DNA of 64,000 nt, from contig NZ_PEBS01000006.1 of the NCBI RefSeq assembly GCF_002869965.1, positions 1 to 64,000 on the forward strand. The letters are read 5' to 3'. Source of the DNA: Janthinobacterium sp. ROICE36 (GTDB lineage: Bacteria; Pseudomonadota; Gammaproteobacteria; Burkholderiales; Burkholderiaceae_D). Below the pieces are notes generated by a model that was not told where the DNA came from, ran no database searches, and worked only from the letters and a program-made list of their open reading frames with translations. Positions 25,572-34,985 of this stretch are shown in pieces (within the stretch, counting starts at the first letter, position 1; each line of letters begins with the position of its first letter). The position numbers and the translations under genes are program-made.

Positions 25572-25823
25572 GTCGCTTCCTTCTGGTGACGGTGCTGCAC
25601 GGTCGATGGCTGGGCGGCGCGGACAACGGCGTTTTGCAAGAAATGCTTGCCTGTTAAGTAAGCAAAGTATAGGGCGCCTGTCGAGCAAGATTTCCCAAGA
25701 TGATTGCTTCTTGATACGCCTCAAGGTTCACTTGCCGGGTTTTAATAATCATGGGAAGTTCGCGGCCCAGGCTGGTTCTGCGGGGCCAGCCATGGACGCG
25801 CCATCGACTCGAAGAGGTCCCGC

Positions 25824-26447
25824 ATGAATCCGTTTCGCCGTGCATTTGTATGCCACACGCTGGTACTGGCGGCTAGCGCCAGCTTGCTGGGGGGCTGCCG
25901 CACACGCTATCCGCTGGCGCCCGCCGACGACAGCGCGCCCATGCACGACTACCTGATCGGCCCGGGCGACTCCGTCAACATCATTGTCTGGCGCAATCCG
26001 GAAGTGTCGCTGACGGTGGCCGTGCGGCCGGACGGCAAGATCACCACGCCGCTGGTGGAGGATCTGGCCGCCAGCGGCAAGACCTCGACCCAGCTGGCGC
26101 GCGACATCGAGCAAGCCCTTGGCAAGTTCATCCAGCAACCGGTGGTGACGGTCATCGTCACCAATTTCTCGGGCCCGTACGGCGAGCAGATCCGGGTCAT
26201 CGGCGAGGCGGCCAAGCCGCAGGCGCTGCCGTACCGGCTGGGCATGTCGCTGATGGACGTGCTGATCGCCGTCGGCGGCATCACTGATTTTGCCGCCGGC
26301 AACAAGGCCAGCATCATCCGCATGCGCGACGGCAGCCAGCAGCAGCTGGGCGTGCGCCTGGAGGACCTGCTCAAGCATGGCGATATTTCCGCTAACGTCA
26401 TGATGCGGCCGGGCGACGTGCTGTTGATACCGGAGAGCTTCTTTTAG
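25824..26447 (+). CDS. XrtA-associated polysaccharide export lipoprotein (Wza-like)
   Basis: A 207-residue outer-membrane lipoprotein. The signal ends in a lipobox LLGGC (Cys24 or so). The mature part has the Poly_export domain (YLIGPGDSVNIIVWRNPEVS) and a SLBB-like region (IRVIGEAAKPQALPYR). It would form part of the outer-membrane exit pore for the polymer. GAAGAGGT lies before the ATG. It is divergent from the main operon and followed, after a 200-base AT-rich gap, by the FeeM gene. Confidence 0.93.
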   Translation: MNPFRRAFVCHTLVLAASASLLGGCRTRYPLAPADDSAPMHDYLIGPGDSVNIIVWRNPEVSLTVAVRPDGKITTPLVEDLAASGKTSTQLARDIEQALGKFIQQPVVTVIVTNFSGPYGEQIRVIGEAAKPQALPYRLGMSLMDVLIAVGGITDFAAGNKASIIRMRDGSQQQLGVRLEDLLKHGDISANVMMRPGDVLLIPESFF

Positions 26448-26527
26448 TAGCGATCTCAGCAATGTCAAAACAGCAGTTATAGTGGTCTTTTTGTACTTTT
26501 CGGCAAATTTTAGCGTGCATTTTTGCT

Positions 26528-26560
26528 AGCTAAAGATAAATTTCTTCTGCTTTTTTAGCT
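26528..26560. repeat. Inverted repeat in the AT-rich gap before the FeeM gene
   Basis: AGCTAAA (26528-26534) and TTTAGCT (26554-26560) form 7-base arms with a 19-base loop in a low-GC stretch (26448-26647). It could be a weak terminator of the export gene or a protein-binding site before the FeeM gene. Confidence 0.3.
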
Positions 26561-26647
26561 GATGGTGGGAACTTTTCTCGTTTTTTTCTTGTCACAAGGC
26601 ATTGGCTTCAGTCCGTCTCGACGGTGGCCGATGGATGTGAGGACAAG

Positions 26648-27394
26648 ATGAGCTTTCAAGATGAACCCATTGTTTCCTTCGACACGCCAGGCACTTTCAG
26701 TGACCTGGTGGTGGGCGAGGGGCAGATCGACCCGGCCATGGAGCACGAGCTCGACCTGCAGCGCTTTCATATCCGCATGGCCAATTCGCGTGGCCGGCGC
26801 GAAGCGGCCAGTTTGCTGATCCGCAAGATGTACGGCTGGCGCGGCTATGCCGTCGATCCCGGCATTGCGCATGCGCTCAATAAGATCAGCCTGTTTGCGG
26901 AAACGGCAGGCTCCACCGTCGGTACCATGACCTTGTGCCTGGACAATGACGAGACGGGCTTGCCCGCCGATGAAAACTTCCGCGACAAGCTCGATGTGCT
27001 GCGCGAGCAGGGTCGGCGCCTGTGCGAACCGTCGCGCCTGGCCATCGACAAGGGCGTAAGCAAGCGCGTGTTTGCGGCGCTGATTCATATTTCTTATATC
27101 TATGCCCACAATATTCACGGTTTTACGGATTACGTGATTGAAGTCAATCCACGGCATGTGGTGTTTTACAAGCGCATGCTCGGTTTCAAGGATTTTGGCG
27201 GCGAGCGAGAGTGCACGCGCGTGGGGGCGCCGGCCGTACTGCTGCGCCTGGACCTCGACTACATGGGCGCCCAGATCAGCAAGTACGGCGGCATGATGGA
27301 ACAGCATGGGGGTGAACGATCGTTTTACCCCTTTTTTTTTCCGACATGGGATGAACCCGGCATCACCGACCGGCTGCGGCAGGGGCGCAACTGA
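26648..27394 (+). CDS. FeeM-type N-acyl amino acid synthase
   Basis: A 248-residue GNAT/LuxI-fold acyltransferase. The core MTLCLDNDETGLPADENFRD and the stretch RRLCEPSRLAIDK match FeeM-like N-acyl amino acid synthases, which join a fatty acyl group from acyl carrier protein to an amino acid. Related acyltransferases occur at PEP-CTERM/exosortase loci. GAGGA stands before ATG 26648; upstream codons in frame lack a ribosome site. It converges with the protease gene on the right with only three bases between the two stop codons. The product and role are unknown. Confidence 0.78.
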   Translation: MSFQDEPIVSFDTPGTFSDLVVGEGQIDPAMEHELDLQRFHIRMANSRGRREAASLLIRKMYGWRGYAVDPGIAHALNKISLFAETAGSTVGTMTLCLDNDETGLPADENFRDKLDVLREQGRRLCEPSRLAIDKGVSKRVFAALIHISYIYAHNIHGFTDYVIEVNPRHVVFYKRMLGFKDFGGERECTRVGAPAVLLRLDLDYMGAQISKYGGMMEQHGGERSFYPFFFPTWDEPGITDRLRQGRN

Positions 27395-27397
27395 AAC

Positions 27398-28174
27398 TCA
27401 TCTATTTTTCAGCATGATCGCCTGTATGTGGCTGCCCGGAATCGCATACGTGATGCCGCTGGGCGCGCTGATGGCGGCCTCTTTCAAGCCTTTGACATAT
27501 ACCATGTTGACGATGCCGTAGACGAGACCGGTCTCGGGATCGAACAGGGGGCTGCCGCTGCTGCCCGGATATGCCGTCGCGTCCAGCTGGAATACCGTGT
27601 ACGGCGCTTTTTGCAGTTGCGCCAGGCGCCTGGTGTCGAGGCGCTGCGCCGTTGCGCTGGGCCTGACCACCGGCGTCAGCGACGATACGGTGGCGCGGTG
27701 CGTGACGTGGTGCAGACCCAGCAAAGTACCCAGCGGGAACCCGGTAAAGGCCATGGCCTGGCCTTCGCGCACCGTCGTCGCGTCGCCCAGCGTCAGGGCC
27801 GGCAGCGGCGCGCCAGCCAGGCGCAACAAGGCCAGGTCGTGCTCCATGTCCAGTGCCTGGATTTTGGCAGGGCGAAATTGCGCCGCCTCGCCCTGGCCCG
27901 TGAGTATGCCGATCACTTCGTTGGGATTGGCATCGAGCAGTTTTTGAATCACATGGGCGCAGGTCAGCACACTCAAACCGTCGCCCGCCACGAACCCCGT
28001 GCCGAGGAAACTCATGGGCGGCGTGCGCGTCTTTTGCAGGCTGCCGACGCCGACGATGGACGGTTTGACGCGTGCAATGACTTGCGCCAGGGCTTCGTCG
28101 GCACGGCAGGGCGCGCTGGCCAAGGCAAGGCAGGACAGCAGGACGGCGGAGAATGTCAACGGCAGGGCTTTCAT
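27398..28174 (-). CDS. Exported trypsin-like serine protease
   Basis: A 258-residue protein with a signal peptide ending near CRA (residue 25). The catalytic triad is visible: His74 (LTCAHVI), Asp113 (DMEHDLALL) and Ser206 (YPGSSGSPLF). It resembles the protease domain of DegP-like enzymes but has no PDZ domain, so it is probably a simple periplasmic endopeptidase. Its ATG overlaps the stop of the O-antigen-ligase-like gene, placing it third in the prsT operon. A role in processing exported proteins of the XrtA system is inference from position. Confidence 0.87.
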   Translation of the reverse strand: MKALPLTFSAVLLSCLALASAPCRADEALAQVIARVKPSIVGVGSLQKTRTPPMSFLGTGFVAGDGLSVLTCAHVIQKLLDANPNEVIGILTGQGEAAQFRPAKIQALDMEHDLALLRLAGAPLPALTLGDATTVREGQAMAFTGFPLGTLLGLHHVTHRATVSSLTPVVRPSATAQRLDTRRLAQLQKAPYTVFQLDATAYPGSSGSPLFDPETGLVYGIVNMVYVKGLKEAAISAPSGITYAIPGSHIQAIMLKNR

Positions 28175-30675
28175 GGCGGCGCACTTTCAGCAGGACGAGG
28201 TGGCGGGGGTGGCGGGGGCTGCAGCAGCGCGCACAGCAGCATCAGGTAACACAGCAGGGCAATGCGCGGCACGTCGAGCAGGCTGTCGAACAGGCCGACG
28301 ACGAGAAAACCCAGCAGGGCGGCGGCCCAGGCCAGCGCGCCCTGGTCGCCTCGCGCGGCCTGGCGCAGCAGACGCAGGCCGGCCAGGGCCAGCAGGCCCA
28401 GCATGGACAGTGCGCCGCACCAGCCCGTTTCCACCAGCAACTGCAGCGCCAGGCTCTTGATATGCCACGGCAAGTGATGGTGGTCGCTGCTGAAAAACCA
28501 GTAATTGTTTGCCTGCGTAAAGCGTCCGTTGAGTATCAATTCCTCGCCGCTTGGCGCGCGCAGGCTCAGATTGTCGACCTCGATCACGGATGAGGTGGCC
28601 GTGCCGCTGGCCGCCAGTTCCAGCTGCACGGGCGGGCGCAGCAGCCAGGTGCCCGCACCCAGCCATCCGCTGTCGAACGGCACTGCATAGTGCTGCCAGG
28701 CCGCCACCGGACTGCCAGGTGGCTGAGGGTGCAGGCGCAGGGGGATATGCACGCAACCTTGTGCATATAGTAATTGTCGCTGGCACAGGCGCACCAGCAG
28801 CACGGGCATCGGGCCGCTTCTACGCGCGTCGAGCGCCAGCGTGTAGCGCGTGGCCGGCTGTACCGACAGGCGTTGCAGCAGCCGCAGCAGTTCGCCGTAG
28901 CCGGCGCTGTAGCCGGGACTGGCCAGGCGGACAAAAGTGTTGCCGGAGTTACCAGGCTCGCCGCCTTCCTGCGCATAGGCGATGCTGGCCGGCACCTCGC
29001 GCCCGGGATTGTGCCAGTAATACGTGGCGGGAAAGCTGCCCATGCCCATGCCGAACAGCTGATCGCCCCAGTCGGATGGCTGCATGGCCAGCACTTGGCG
29101 CCAATGGCGCCAGCGGCCTTGCAGGTCGAAGGCGGTGGTGGCGAAACGTTCGGTGGCGTAATAGCTGGCCGAGACGGGTATGGCCAGCAGCAACAGGATG
29201 CCGGTCGCGCCCGCCATGCTCAGGCTGGCGCGGTCCAACCGCCATAGCGGTGGGCGCAAGCGTCCATTGCACAGCATTAACATGGCCAGCAGCACGACCA
29301 GGCAGGCAGGCGCCAGGGCCGGCGGTCCCGCCCAGTGCCAGCCTATCCAGACGAGATTGCACGCCAGCAGGGTCCACGCCATCATCGCCAGGCTCAGCCT
29401 GACTGGGCCTTTGCCGGCAGCGCCGCCCGGCCAGAGGTGGCCGGGCAGCAGCACGGCGGCCAGCAGCGCGGCCGCCAGCAAGAACAGGAAATACGGGCCT
29501 TTCAGCCAGCCGGCAGCCGGCTGGCCGGCCCCTTCCGGCCACCAGCTGGCCAGCAGGCCCTGCAGGCACAGCGCGCACAGCAGGCTGGCCGGCGCCATGC
29601 GCCACGGCAAGGGCCGCGCCGCCAGCACGAAGCTGGCCGCCAGCAGGACCACGGCGGCAAGCAAGCCCCGGTAGCCGGCCACGCTGAACATGGACACGAG
29701 CAGGACGGTGCCCAGTCCGGCCAACAGCAGCCTCAGCAAGAGTTTCTCCATGGGTCGCCGGCCCGTCGGGCGCGGCGCCGCGCCGTGGCCTGTGCGCAGG
29801 GTTTGCCACAAGGCCAGCAGCATGGCCGCTGCCAGGGCCGCGTACAAGCCCCGTGAAAAAGTGGTGCATGCCGCGTGCAGGGCCAGTGCCAGCAGCAGCA
29901 AGGCCAGCGCCGCCTGCCAGCGGCTGCGCGCGCGCGCCAGCCACAGTCCCGCAAATGGCAGGCTCAGGGCCAGATAGCCGTCCAGCGCGGCGCCGCCCGT
30001 GTGCATGGCGGAAAACGGCGCCGTGATGCGGTAGTCGCTGGACAGGTTCATCAAACCGGGAAACACGGCCCGTTCCCACAGCGCGAACAGCGATACCATG
30101 GCCAGCCCTGCCAGCATGCCCGGCAGCGCGTAGCGGCGCAGGGCGGACGGATCGCCGTCGCGCAGCAACAGCGGCAGCAGCAGCATGCTCCAGGCCCAGG
30201 CCTTGCCCAGCCGCAAGCCGTTGTAAGGGCTCAGATAATTATCCCAGGCAGGCGCGGCTAGGGGCGGCAGCGGCAGGACGCCGCGCAGCAGCGCCGCCAG
30301 CCAGGCCAGGCTGCACAGCAGCAGGCAGGCGCGGGCGGCGGGCGAAAGCCGCGCCGCTGCAGGCCGGGCGGGCCCGCCCAGGCGCCAATAGCCGCAAGCC
30401 ACCGTCAGCAATAGCAGCACGTCGAGTTCTTCGAGGAAGAACCAGCCCGTCCACGGCGCCAGGTCCAGCACGGGCAGCAAGGCGGGCAGGCAGAACAGCC
30501 AGCAGGCGGGACGCCAGCACAGCAGCAGGAAATAGGCGGGCAGCAGGGCGGCAAACAGCAGGCCGGGCCAGCTGTGCCCCAGCGGATAATGGCGCAAGGC
30601 CAGCATGCAGCCCGCGCCCGCCAGCAAGGCCAGCAGCCGCAGCGCCAGGCCGGGCAGGGCCGCGTGTGCCAGCAT
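28171..30675 (-). CDS. O-antigen ligase/polymerase-like membrane protein
   Basis: An 834-residue polytopic membrane protein. About ten hydrophobic segments occupy residues 1-500, followed by a long extracytoplasmic stretch (FGMGMGSFPATYYWHNPG onward), and two to three further segments at the C-terminus. This layout with a large periplasmic loop is typical of Wzy/WaaL-type enzymes. Within the loop, roughly residues 580-730 look like a beta-sandwich (TRYTLALDARRSG ... SSVIEVDNLSLRAP ... LILNGRF), reminiscent of a carbohydrate-binding domain. It would polymerise or transfer the exopolysaccharide. It starts three bases after prsT. Confidence 0.8.
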   Translation of the reverse strand: MLAHAALPGLALRLLALLAGAGCMLALRHYPLGHSWPGLLFAALLPAYFLLLCWRPACWLFCLPALLPVLDLAPWTGWFFLEELDVLLLLTVACGYWRLGGPARPAAARLSPAARACLLLCSLAWLAALLRGVLPLPPLAAPAWDNYLSPYNGLRLGKAWAWSMLLLPLLLRDGDPSALRRYALPGMLAGLAMVSLFALWERAVFPGLMNLSSDYRITAPFSAMHTGGAALDGYLALSLPFAGLWLARARSRWQAALALLLLALALHAACTTFSRGLYAALAAAMLLALWQTLRTGHGAAPRPTGRRPMEKLLLRLLLAGLGTVLLVSMFSVAGYRGLLAAVVLLAASFVLAARPLPWRMAPASLLCALCLQGLLASWWPEGAGQPAAGWLKGPYFLFLLAAALLAAVLLPGHLWPGGAAGKGPVRLSLAMMAWTLLACNLVWIGWHWAGPPALAPACLVVLLAMLMLCNGRLRPPLWRLDRASLSMAGATGILLLLAIPVSASYYATERFATTAFDLQGRWRHWRQVLAMQPSDWGDQLFGMGMGSFPATYYWHNPGREVPASIAYAQEGGEPGNSGNTFVRLASPGYSAGYGELLRLLQRLSVQPATRYTLALDARRSGPMPVLLVRLCQRQLLYAQGCVHIPLRLHPQPPGSPVAAWQHYAVPFDSGWLGAGTWLLRPPVQLELAASGTATSSVIEVDNLSLRAPSGEELILNGRFTQANNYWFFSSDHHHLPWHIKSLALQLLVETGWCGALSMLGLLALAGLRLLRQAARGDQGALAWAAALLGFLVVGLFDSLLDVPRIALLCYLMLLCALLQPPPPPPPRPAESAPP

Positions 30676-30678
30676 GGC

Positions 30679-33462
30679 CTAGAGCTGGGTCAGCAAGGCC
30701 TGCGCCTCGGCCCGCTGCGGGAAATCCTGGTTGGCGGCCAGCAGCTGTTCCAGTTGCTTGCGCGCCCCCGGCTTGTCGCCAGATTTCGCCAGCGCCGCGC
30801 CCAGGTGGTACTGGATGTCGGGCGACTTCGGCGCCAGGCTGGCTGCCTTGCGCAGCAGGGTGGTCGCGCGCTTGACGTCACCCTGTTCCAGCACGATCCA
30901 GCCCAGGGTATCGAGCACGGCGGGATTGTCGGGCGCCAGCTTGAGCGCCTGCTCGGCCGTGGCCAGCGCGCGCGGATCTTTTTCTTGCTGATACACCCAG
31001 GCCAGGTCGTTCAACGCCACCACGTTGCCCGCATCCTTGGCGACGACATACTGGAAGTGCTCGATGGCGGCGCGGTATTGCTTCGCTGCCAGCCGGGTAC
31101 CCGCCAAGTAAGTGCGCGTCGGCAAGTCTTCCGGATGGTCTTTCAGCCAGGTGGCCATGCGCGCATCGGCTTCGCGCTCCTGCCCCGACGCCTGCAAGGC
31201 GCGGTACAGTTGCACCTGCATGGGGCCGATCTTGCTGATCTGGAGGGCGTGTTCGTACAACTTGACGGCTTGCTGCGGCAGTTTCTGCGCCATCAGCACG
31301 TCGCCTTCGAGCTTGTAACCGGCCGCCAGCTTCGGCTGCTGTTCCTGCACTTGCCGCGCCACGGCCAGCGCCTCGCGCTGGCGGTTCAGGCTCAGCAGCA
31401 TGGCCACTTCCACCACGCGCGCTTCGAGCAGGGTGGGATCGAGCGCTTGCGCCCGCTTGACGGCTTGCAGCGCATTGTGGCCGTCGCCCAGTGCCAGACG
31501 CAGGCTGGCGATGCGCATCTGCAGCGGTGCCGACGTCGTCTGCCGGCTGGCCAACTTGCTGTAGCTGTCGAGCGCCGCCTGCATCTGGCCAGCGCTGTAC
31601 TCCACCTGGGCGCGCAGGGCCAGCGCATCGGCGTCGTCCGGGTGGCCAGACTGCAGGGTGCGCGCCAGTTCCAGCGCCTTGTCGGGCGCGCCCGTCTGCA
31701 GGTAAAAGTTACTCAGCAGCAGGGCCGGCGCGACGGCGTCGGGATTGTCGCGCTGGGCCCGCCCCAGCCAGCTCCGCGCCTCGTCCGTCTTGCCTTGCGA
31801 GGCGGCCAGCTTGGCCAGCGCCGCGCACAGGTCGGCATTTTTCGGCGCTTTCGCCAGCGCGCGCTCGAAGCGCTGTTTCGCTTGTTCCGGCTTTTTCCCG
31901 GCCAGGTCGATCTGTGCCAGGTTGTTCAGGGCGGGTAAATAGACAGGGTCCATCCCCAGAGCTTGCTCGAAACTGGCGCGCGCGGCAGGGACGTCGCGCA
32001 AGGCCATGTAGACGCCGCCTTTCAGGTTCAACAGCAGGGGATTCGTGCCTTTCTGCTGCTGTTCCAGTATCTTCACGGTGGCCAGGGCCTTGTCGTACTG
32101 TTTGTTGCGCAGCAAGGTCATCACCAGCATGGTGCCCACCTGCGGCGTGCTCTTGTCGAGCATGCTGGCGCGTTCCAGTTCGTCGATGGCACGGCTGTTC
32201 TCGCCCATGCCCAGGCGGCTGATGCCCAACGCCGCATGCAGCCTGGCCGTGTCGGGTGCCAGGGTATTCGCCTTGTCGAAATACGCCGCTGCCTTGTCGT
32301 AGCGGCGCGCGCGCAAATGCGACTCGCCGGCCAGCGACAGCAGTTCCACGTCGTCGGGAAAGGCGGACAGCACGGGCAGCAGCAGGTCGAGGGCGGCGTC
32401 CGTCTTGCCGCGCATCAGTTCGATCGACGCCATCATCTTGAGCGCGTACAGATGTTTGGGATAGACGGCCAGGAAGCGCTGCAGATAGCTTTCCGCCAGT
32501 TGCGGCGAACCCAGCTTCAGTTGCACGGCGCCGGCCAGCAAGATGGACGGCATGTGCTCGGGCGCCACCTTGAGCACCAGTTGCAACGATTGCAGGGCCG
32601 CCTTGTTCTTGCCCTGGCGGAAATCGAGCAGTGCCTGGGTCTGTAGCAGGCCCAGGCTGTTGGGCGCCGTCTTGCGCGCCGTGGCCAGCTGGGCCGCCGC
32701 TTCCAGGTAGCGGTTTTCCACGATATCGAGGTTGGCCAGGTCGATATGGGCCTGGGTATTGTCCGGCTTGAGCTTGAGGATCTGCAGGTAGGCGCGCCGC
32801 GCCGCGCCGTTCTTGCTTTGCAGGCGCTGCAGGTCGCCCTGCAGGCGCAAGGCATCGAGGTTGGCGGGCGCGTTTTTCAAGGCTTGCGCCAGCAGCAACT
32901 CGGCCGCCGTCACCTGCTGCTGCAGTGCCGCCAGACGCGCCAGGCCCAGCAGGGCCTCGACCTGGCCCGGATGGGTTTCGAGCAGGCGCGCAAACACGGC
33001 GCGCGCTTCGTCCTGGCGGCCCAGGGCCAGCAGGGCATCGCCACGCAGGGACAGCAGGGCTGGCGGCTGCACCGCATCGTCGGCGATCTCGGCCAGTACC
33101 TTGTCGAACTGGCCCAGCATCAGCCAGGCCTTGCCCAGCAATGGCATGACGCGCTGCGATGCCAGCCCCAGCAACTTTGCCTTGCGCAATTCTTTCTCGG
33201 CAGACAGCGCCTCGCCCGTGTCGATATAGATGCTGCCCAGCAGCAAGCGGGCTGCGCCGTTGTCCGGCTCCTTTTGCAGCAGGTTCTTCAACTGGATGAT
33301 GGCGGCGCGCGCCTCGCCCTTCTGGCGGTACTGTTGCGCGTCGGCCAGCAGGGACGCACTGCTCTGCGTGCCGTGGCACGCCGTCAGCAAGGGCAGCAGC
33401 AGGGTACAGCACAGCGCGGCGGCCGGCAGGCCAGGAAAAGGGCGGGGCAGGGAACGGGCCAT
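30679..33462 (-). CDS. prsT: XrtA/PEP-CTERM system TPR-repeat lipoprotein PrsT
   Basis: A 927-residue lipoprotein with a lipobox near LLTAC (about residue 20) and more than 20 tetratricopeptide repeats covering almost the whole mature chain. Length and layout match PrsT, found in XrtA loci and thought to assist polysaccharide export as a periplasmic scaffold. GGAG lies before ATG 33462. It heads a minus-strand operon with the ligase-like gene and the protease gene and is divergent from tviB. The regulators PrsK and PrsR that often accompany it are not in this window. Confidence 0.93.
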   Translation of the reverse strand: MARSLPRPFPGLPAAALCCTLLLPLLTACHGTQSSASLLADAQQYRQKGEARAAIIQLKNLLQKEPDNGAARLLLGSIYIDTGEALSAEKELRKAKLLGLASQRVMPLLGKAWLMLGQFDKVLAEIADDAVQPPALLSLRGDALLALGRQDEARAVFARLLETHPGQVEALLGLARLAALQQQVTAAELLLAQALKNAPANLDALRLQGDLQRLQSKNGAARRAYLQILKLKPDNTQAHIDLANLDIVENRYLEAAAQLATARKTAPNSLGLLQTQALLDFRQGKNKAALQSLQLVLKVAPEHMPSILLAGAVQLKLGSPQLAESYLQRFLAVYPKHLYALKMMASIELMRGKTDAALDLLLPVLSAFPDDVELLSLAGESHLRARRYDKAAAYFDKANTLAPDTARLHAALGISRLGMGENSRAIDELERASMLDKSTPQVGTMLVMTLLRNKQYDKALATVKILEQQQKGTNPLLLNLKGGVYMALRDVPAARASFEQALGMDPVYLPALNNLAQIDLAGKKPEQAKQRFERALAKAPKNADLCAALAKLAASQGKTDEARSWLGRAQRDNPDAVAPALLLSNFYLQTGAPDKALELARTLQSGHPDDADALALRAQVEYSAGQMQAALDSYSKLASRQTTSAPLQMRIASLRLALGDGHNALQAVKRAQALDPTLLEARVVEVAMLLSLNRQREALAVARQVQEQQPKLAAGYKLEGDVLMAQKLPQQAVKLYEHALQISKIGPMQVQLYRALQASGQEREADARMATWLKDHPEDLPTRTYLAGTRLAAKQYRAAIEHFQYVVAKDAGNVVALNDLAWVYQQEKDPRALATAEQALKLAPDNPAVLDTLGWIVLEQGDVKRATTLLRKAASLAPKSPDIQYHLGAALAKSGDKPGARKQLEQLLAANQDFPQRAEAQALLTQL

Positions 33463-33680
33463 GGAAGTCTCCGGTAGCGGCATGCACGAGGGATGGGCAT
33501 GGCCTAGCTTAAAAAGATGGCCGCCGGTCTCCTTGATTGCGCTCAACAAGCCGCCGATTGTTCGCGCGCGGACTAGCCGCTGCTCCTGGTTCCTTGTTCC
33601 CGCTCAAGAATGGCCGGACCGGCGACCGTAGAATTTCCCGGACGGCGATGCTCAGGCCGCAACTATTTGGAGCGATGCAT

Positions 33681-34985
33681 ATGGACAGCAGCGTGGATAG
33701 CAAGGCGGACGTGGTGGCGGTGGTGGGGCTCGGTTATGTCGGCTTGCAACTGGCCGTCGCGTTTGGCATGCGCCAGCGCACCATCGGCTTTGACTTGTCG
33801 GCACGCAAGGTGGAGAGTTACCGCAACCACGTCGACCCCACGGGCGAAGTGAGTACGGAACAGTTGCGTGCGGCGCAATGGCTGAGGGTGGGCTGCGATC
33901 CGGCCGAGCTGCAATTGGCCGATTTCATCGTCGTGGCCGTGCCCACGCCCGTCGACAGCGCGCACAATCCCGATTTCTCTGCCCTGGCCGGCGCCAGCGC
34001 GGCCGTCGGCCGCCACATGCGGCGCGGCGCCATCGTCATCTACGAATCGACCGTGTATCCGGGCGCCACCGAGGAAATCTGCATTCCCATCCTGGAGCAG
34101 CATTCGGGCCTGCGCTGGAAGGAAGACTTTCATGTGGGCTTTTCGCCGGAGCGCATCAACCCCGGCGACAAGGCGCACACCCTGCACAGCATCCGCAAGG
34201 TGGTCTCGGGTGACGACGCCGCCACCCTCGACAAGGTGGCCGCCCTGTACGAAGGTGTGGTCGAGGCGGGCGTGCACCGGGCATCGAGCATCCGCGTGGC
34301 CGAAGCGGCCAAGGTGATCGAAAACACGCAGCGCGACCTGAACATCGCGCTGATGAACGAGCTGGCCATCATCTTCGACCGCATCGGCATCGACACCCTG
34401 GAAGTGCTGCAGGCGGCGGGCACGAAATGGAATTTTCTGCCCTTCCGTCCAGGGCTGGTGGGCGGGCATTGCATCGGCGTCGACCCCTACTATCTGACGC
34501 ACAAGGCGGAAATGCTGGGCTACCACCCGCATGTGATCCTGGCCGGGCGCCGCATCAATGACGGCATGGCCAAGTTCGTGGCGGAAAAAACCATCAAGGA
34601 AATGGTGCGCGCCGGTTTTAAACTGAAGGGCGCGCACGTGAATGTGCTGGGCCTGACCTTCAAGGAAAATTGCCCGGACTTGCGCAACTCGAAAGTGGTC
34701 GACATGATCCACGAACTGCAATCGTACGGCGTGCAGGTGCACGTGCACGACCCCGTCGCCGATGGCCACGAAGCGCTGGAAGAATACGGGCTGGCGCTGG
34801 AAAGCTGGGAACAGCTGCCGCGGGCCGAGGCCATCATCAGCGCCGTCTCGCACCAGGCCTTGCTGGCCCGCCCGCTGGCCGACTTCCAGGCGAAGGTGCT
34901 GGAGAACGGCTGCTTCATCGACATCAAGTCGCATTTCGACCCCCGCCCGCTGCAAGACGGCGGCCTGCACGTGTGGCGGCTATGA
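33681..34985 (+). CDS. tviB: UDP-N-acetyl-hexosamine 6-dehydrogenase (TviB/WbpO type)
   Basis: A 434-residue nucleotide-sugar dehydrogenase. [15 protein letters not shown] binds NAD, and [16 protein letters not shown] holds the catalytic Cys. TviB-like enzymes oxidise UDP-GlcNAc (or UDP-GalNAc) to the corresponding uronic acid. Two ATGs compete: 33675 is only two bases after GGAG, whereas 33681 has an eight-base spacing, so I chose 33681. The gene overlaps the epimerase gene by ATGA; together they would make UDP-GalNAc-uronic acid for the exopolysaccharide. Confidence 0.92.
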   Translation: MDSSVDSKADVVAVVGLGYVGLQLAVAFGMRQRTIGFDLSARKVESYRNHVDPTGEVSTEQLRAAQWLRVGCDPAELQLADFIVVAVPTPVDSAHNPDFSALAGASAAVGRHMRRGAIVIYESTVYPGATEEICIPILEQHSGLRWKEDFHVGFSPERINPGDKAHTLHSIRKVVSGDDAATLDKVAALYEGVVEAGVHRASSIRVAEAAKVIENTQRDLNIALMNELAIIFDRIGIDTLEVLQAAGTKWNFLPFRPGLVGGHCIGVDPYYLTHKAEMLGYHPHVILAGRRINDGMAKFVAEKTIKEMVRAGFKLKGAHVNVLGLTFKENCPDLRNSKVVDMIHELQSYGVQVHVHDPVADGHEALEEYGLALESWEQLPRAEAIISAVSHQALLARPLADFQAKVLENGCFIDIKSHFDPRPLQDGGLHVWRL

